Shown: in pieces, positions 4,120-6,290 of the stretch
Layout of the letters: every line of letters starts with the position of its first letter
How positions within the stretch are numbered: position 1 is the stretch's first letter
Assembly: GCA_900556765.1 (NCBI GenBank)
Contig: USQH01000085.1
Coordinates: forward strand, 1-6,290
DNA from: an uncultured Oscillospiraceae bacterium
GTDB taxonomy: Bacteria > Bacillota > Clostridia > Oscillospirales > Acutalibacteraceae
Direction of reading: 5' to 3'
DNA length: 6,290 nucleotides
The notes under the pieces: generated by a model
What the model saw: only the letters and a program-made list of their open reading frames with translations
Databases searched by the model: none
What the model was told of the DNA's origin: nothing
Made by a program: the position numbers and the translations under genes

Positions 4120-6210
4120 TTATATTTTGAAAAGCAAGTCGCCGTATGTCGGATAGGGCCAGTATTTTTCACCGACACGGTATTCCAACTCGTCGGCAAT
4201 CCGGCGAACATCTATCATTTTTGCAATGACTACGTCACGGTAATAGGTGGCTTCATCAAGTGCAGAACTGAATGAAGATCGGCTATGCACCGCTGTGTCA
4301 AGCTCGGACGTCAGCTTACAAAGCTCTTCTGCAAGAGACGACAAACGGGTGATCAGTTTTTCTTCAAATGAAGTCGACAGAGCAGAGGAGATAGCTTTTT
4401 TGGAAGCAGCGCTTGATGCAAGATCGCGTATGTAATCTGCTACGGCGGGAATTATCTCCTTGTGCAGCATATCGAGAGCGGTAAGTGCCTCAATATGTAC
4501 GACTTTTGAGTATTGTTCAAGGTATATTTCATAACGTGAATGAAGCTCGATTTCGGTAAATACCTTGTGTTCGGTAAACAGCTTTATGGATTTTTCGCTG
4601 ATAAAATACGGCATGCAATCGACTGTTGTTTTCAAATTTAGCAGACCTCTGCGTTCGGCTTCTTTCTGCCATTCAACAGAGTAGCCGTCCCCATTAAATA
4701 TGATCCGCTTATGCTCTTTGATAGTGCGCTTTATCAGCTTTGAAACGGCCGCGCTAAAATCGTCGGCGCTGTCAAGCTCGTCAGCAAATTGACGAAGCAC
4801 CTCGGCGACTATGGTGTTTAATACGATGTTCGGGCTTGCCACCGATGCAGACGAACCGAGCATACGGAACTCAAATCGATTGCCGGTAAATGCAAATGGT
4901 GAGGTGCGGTTGCGGTCAGTATTATCCTTCGGAAAATGCGGCAAAACGCTTACGCCTATTTCCATTTCGGCTTCGTCCGTACCCTTGTATGGGCACCCGC
5001 TCTCAATGCAGTCAAGTATAGCCGTAAGTTCATCACCGAGAAATATGGAAACGATGGCAGGAGGTGCTTCGTCGCCGCCCAATCGCAGATCGTTGCTAGC
5101 CGAAGCTATGGATATCCGCATAAGCTCCTGATAGTCGTCGACCGCTTTAATACAGGCGGCAAGGAAAAGCAAAAACTGTGCGTTTTCGGAGGGAGTCTTG
5201 CCGGGATCAAGCAGGTTTTTACCTTTGTTTGTCGACAGTGCCCAGTTGTTGTGCTTGCCGCTTCCGTTAATACCGGCGAACGGCTTTTCATGCAGTAAGC
5301 ATACAAGCCCGTGTTTTGCGGCAATTTTTTTCATCGTCTCCATGGTCAGCTGGTTGTGATCGGTAGCGACGTTTGTCGTCGTGAAAATGGGTGCAAATTC
5401 GTGCTGTGCGGGGGCAGCCTCGTTATGTTCGGTTTTTGCCAGTACTCCGAGTTTCCACATTTCTTCGTCAAGCTCGGACATAAACGCCTGAACGCGTGGC
5501 TTTATGGCACCGAAATAATGGTCGTCAAGATCCTGACCCTTCGGCGGTTTTGCGCCGAACAGCGTTCTGCCGGTGTACATCAGATCACGGCGCTTTTCGT
5601 AATTGTCCTTGTCAATGAGGAAGTACTCCTGTTCGGGGCCTACCGTGGGTATGACGCGCTTTACACTTGTATTGCCGAAAAGGCGCAGTATGCGCAAAGC
5701 CTGCGTGTTCAGCGTTTCCATTGAACGCAGAAGCGGTGTCTTTTTGTCCAGCGCTTCACCGGTATATGAGCAAAATGCGGTCGGTATGCAGAGTACGCCG
5801 TCCTTTATGAATGCATAGGAGGTCGGATCCCAGTTGGTATATCCTCTTGCCTCGAATGTGGCGCGTATTCCGCCGCTCGGAAAGCTTGACGCATCAGGCT
5901 CACCTTTAATAAGCTCCTTACCGGAAAACTCCATAATTATTTTGCCTTCGGAAGAAGGGGATATAAAGCTGTCGTGCTTTTCCGCGGTAATGCCGGTCAT
6001 CGGCTGGAACCAGTGTGTATAGTGGCGTACGCCCTTTTCAATTGCCCAGTCCTTCATAGCGTTGGCTACGACATTAGCAACATCGAGTGTTAGGGGCTTG
6101 TTTTCGGCTATCGATTTGGTTACTGCCTTGTAGGTTTCCTTCGGCAGACGCTCTTTCATTATCGAGTCGTCGAAAACCATGCTGCCGAACATTTCCGGTA
6201 TGTTGTTCAT
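4120..6210 (-). CDS. glnN: Type III glutamine synthetase (GSIII)
   Basis: This 696-residue cytoplasmic enzyme makes glutamine from glutamate, ammonia and ATP. Its size is typical of the large GSIII class (about 700 residues, against roughly 450 for GlnA). Family signatures are intact: an N-terminal MFGSMVFDD (7-15) and HWFQPMTG (66-73), the metal/glutamate-site GPEQEYFLID (191-200), EHNEAAPAQHEFAP (261-274), the nucleotide-site NGSGKHNNWALST (315-327), DRNRTSPFAFTGNRFEFRM (432-450) and a C-terminal YWPYPTYGDLLF (683-694). The C-terminal region from about 460 to 680 is mainly helical. Start: the ATG at 6208-6210 (minus strand) has GGAGGT at 6218-6223 with seven bases between. The gene is convergent with the pseudokinase gene and stands alone here. 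No GlnR-box or PII gene is seen. GSIII enzymes form double hexameric rings and are usually regulated by nitrogen supply; that regulation is not visible in this sequence. Confidence 0.97.
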   Translation of the reverse strand: MNNIPEMFGSMVFDDSIMKERLPKETYKAVTKSIAENKPLTLDVANVVANAMKDWAIEKGVRHYTHWFQPMTGITAEKHDSFISPSSEGKIIMEFSGKELIKGEPDASSFPSGGIRATFEARGYTNWDPTSYAFIKDGVLCIPTAFCSYTGEALDKKTPLLRSMETLNTQALRILRLFGNTSVKRVIPTVGPEQEYFLIDKDNYEKRRDLMYTGRTLFGAKPPKGQDLDDHYFGAIKPRVQAFMSELDEEMWKLGVLAKTEHNEAAPAQHEFAPIFTTTNVATDHNQLTMETMKKIAAKHGLVCLLHEKPFAGINGSGKHNNWALSTNKGKNLLDPGKTPSENAQFLLFLAACIKAVDDYQELMRISIASASNDLRLGGDEAPPAIVSIFLGDELTAILDCIESGCPYKGTDEAEMEIGVSVLPHFPKDNTDRNRTSPFAFTGNRFEFRMLGSSASVASPNIVLNTIVAEVLRQFADELDSADDFSAAVSKLIKRTIKEHKRIIFNGDGYSVEWQKEAERRGLLNLKTTVDCMPYFISEKSIKLFTEHKVFTEIELHSRYEIYLEQYSKVVHIEALTALDMLHKEIIPAVADYIRDLASSAASKKAISSALSTSFEEKLITRLSSLAEELCKLTSELDTAVHSRSSFSSALDEATYYRDVVIAKMIDVRRIADELEYRVGEKYWPYPTYGDLLFKI

Positions 6211-6217
6211 GTTAATG

Positions 6218-6223
6218 ACCTCC
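6218..6223 (-). promoter_or_regulatory. Strong Shine-Dalgarno site of glnN
   Basis: On the minus strand a full GGAGGT lies seven bases before the ATG at 6210. It fixes the start of the long open frame and agrees with the family N-terminus MNNIPEMFGS. The 67 bases further upstream in the window are AT-rich and include GATAAT (minus strand, 6248-6243) as a possible -10, but no convincing -35 is found at 16-18 bases, so a promoter is not called. Confidence 0.8.
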
Positions 6224-6290
6224 GTCGCGGTATCCCCGCATTATTATCTTAAGTATTTTGAGATTGATTTATGATAGCGCTTGAAATAAA

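Noticed and set aside
4811..5818. Several open frames on the + strand, about 70-140 codons each, opposite glnN (for example 4936-5298 and 5311-5724).
   Set aside because: They lie entirely over a strongly conserved glnN, have no recognisable domains or SD sites, and read as cysteine- and aromatic-rich antisense shadows.
6224..6290. Possible glnN promoter or nitrogen-responsive element on the minus strand (GATAAT at 6248-6243).
   Set aside because: No -35 match at a suitable distance and no GlnR-type inverted repeat or glutamine riboswitch fold that I can support; the window ends too soon to judge.

Overview
The window looks like chromosomal DNA of a moderate-GC Firmicute of the class Clostridia, probably a gut-type Ruminococcaceae/Oscillospiraceae relative. 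The grounds are the protein families themselves: a type III glutamine synthetase, a zinc-ribbon/kinase-fold/PASTA membrane protein, and an rsmD-coaD-coiled-coil gene order. Promoters resemble the sigma-A type and the Shine-Dalgarno sites are strong. This assignment is inference from family recognition; no rRNA or other marker gene is present.

Layout. Bases 1-216 are the C-terminal end of a GyrA/ParC-like type II topoisomerase A subunit, cut by the window edge. Bases 217-452 are non-coding and hold two inverted repeats and a good extended -10 promoter. Bases 453-1964 form a tight three-gene operon on the + strand: rsmD (16S rRNA guanine-N2 methyltransferase), coaD (phosphopantetheine adenylyltransferase) and a 154-residue coiled-coil protein of the kind often labelled 'ATPase' although no nucleotide-binding motif is visible. 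A hairpin terminator follows. A separate promoter (TTGCAA-17 bp-TATAAT with a TG extension) then drives a single gene at 2130-3950. The gap 3951-4119 contains two hairpins, the second a bidirectional terminator shared with the convergent gene. Bases 4120-6210 on the - strand encode a complete type III glutamine synthetase (glnN), and 6211-6290 is its upstream region.

The most interesting gene is 2130-3950. It has an N-terminal CxxC...CxxC zinc ribbon, a protein-kinase fold, one transmembrane helix, two PASTA domains and a Ser/Pro-rich tail, so it resembles the peptidoglycan-sensing kinases of the PrkC/PknB type. Every catalytic landmark I can align is changed, however: glycine loop, VAIK lysine, helix-C glutamate, HRD aspartate, catalytic-loop asparagine and DFG aspartate. 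It therefore reads as a transmembrane PASTA pseudokinase, with a likely scaffolding or allosteric role. Most of the remainder is ordinary housekeeping content: RNA modification, coenzyme A synthesis and nitrogen assimilation. I see no mobile element, CRISPR array, tRNA or rRNA.
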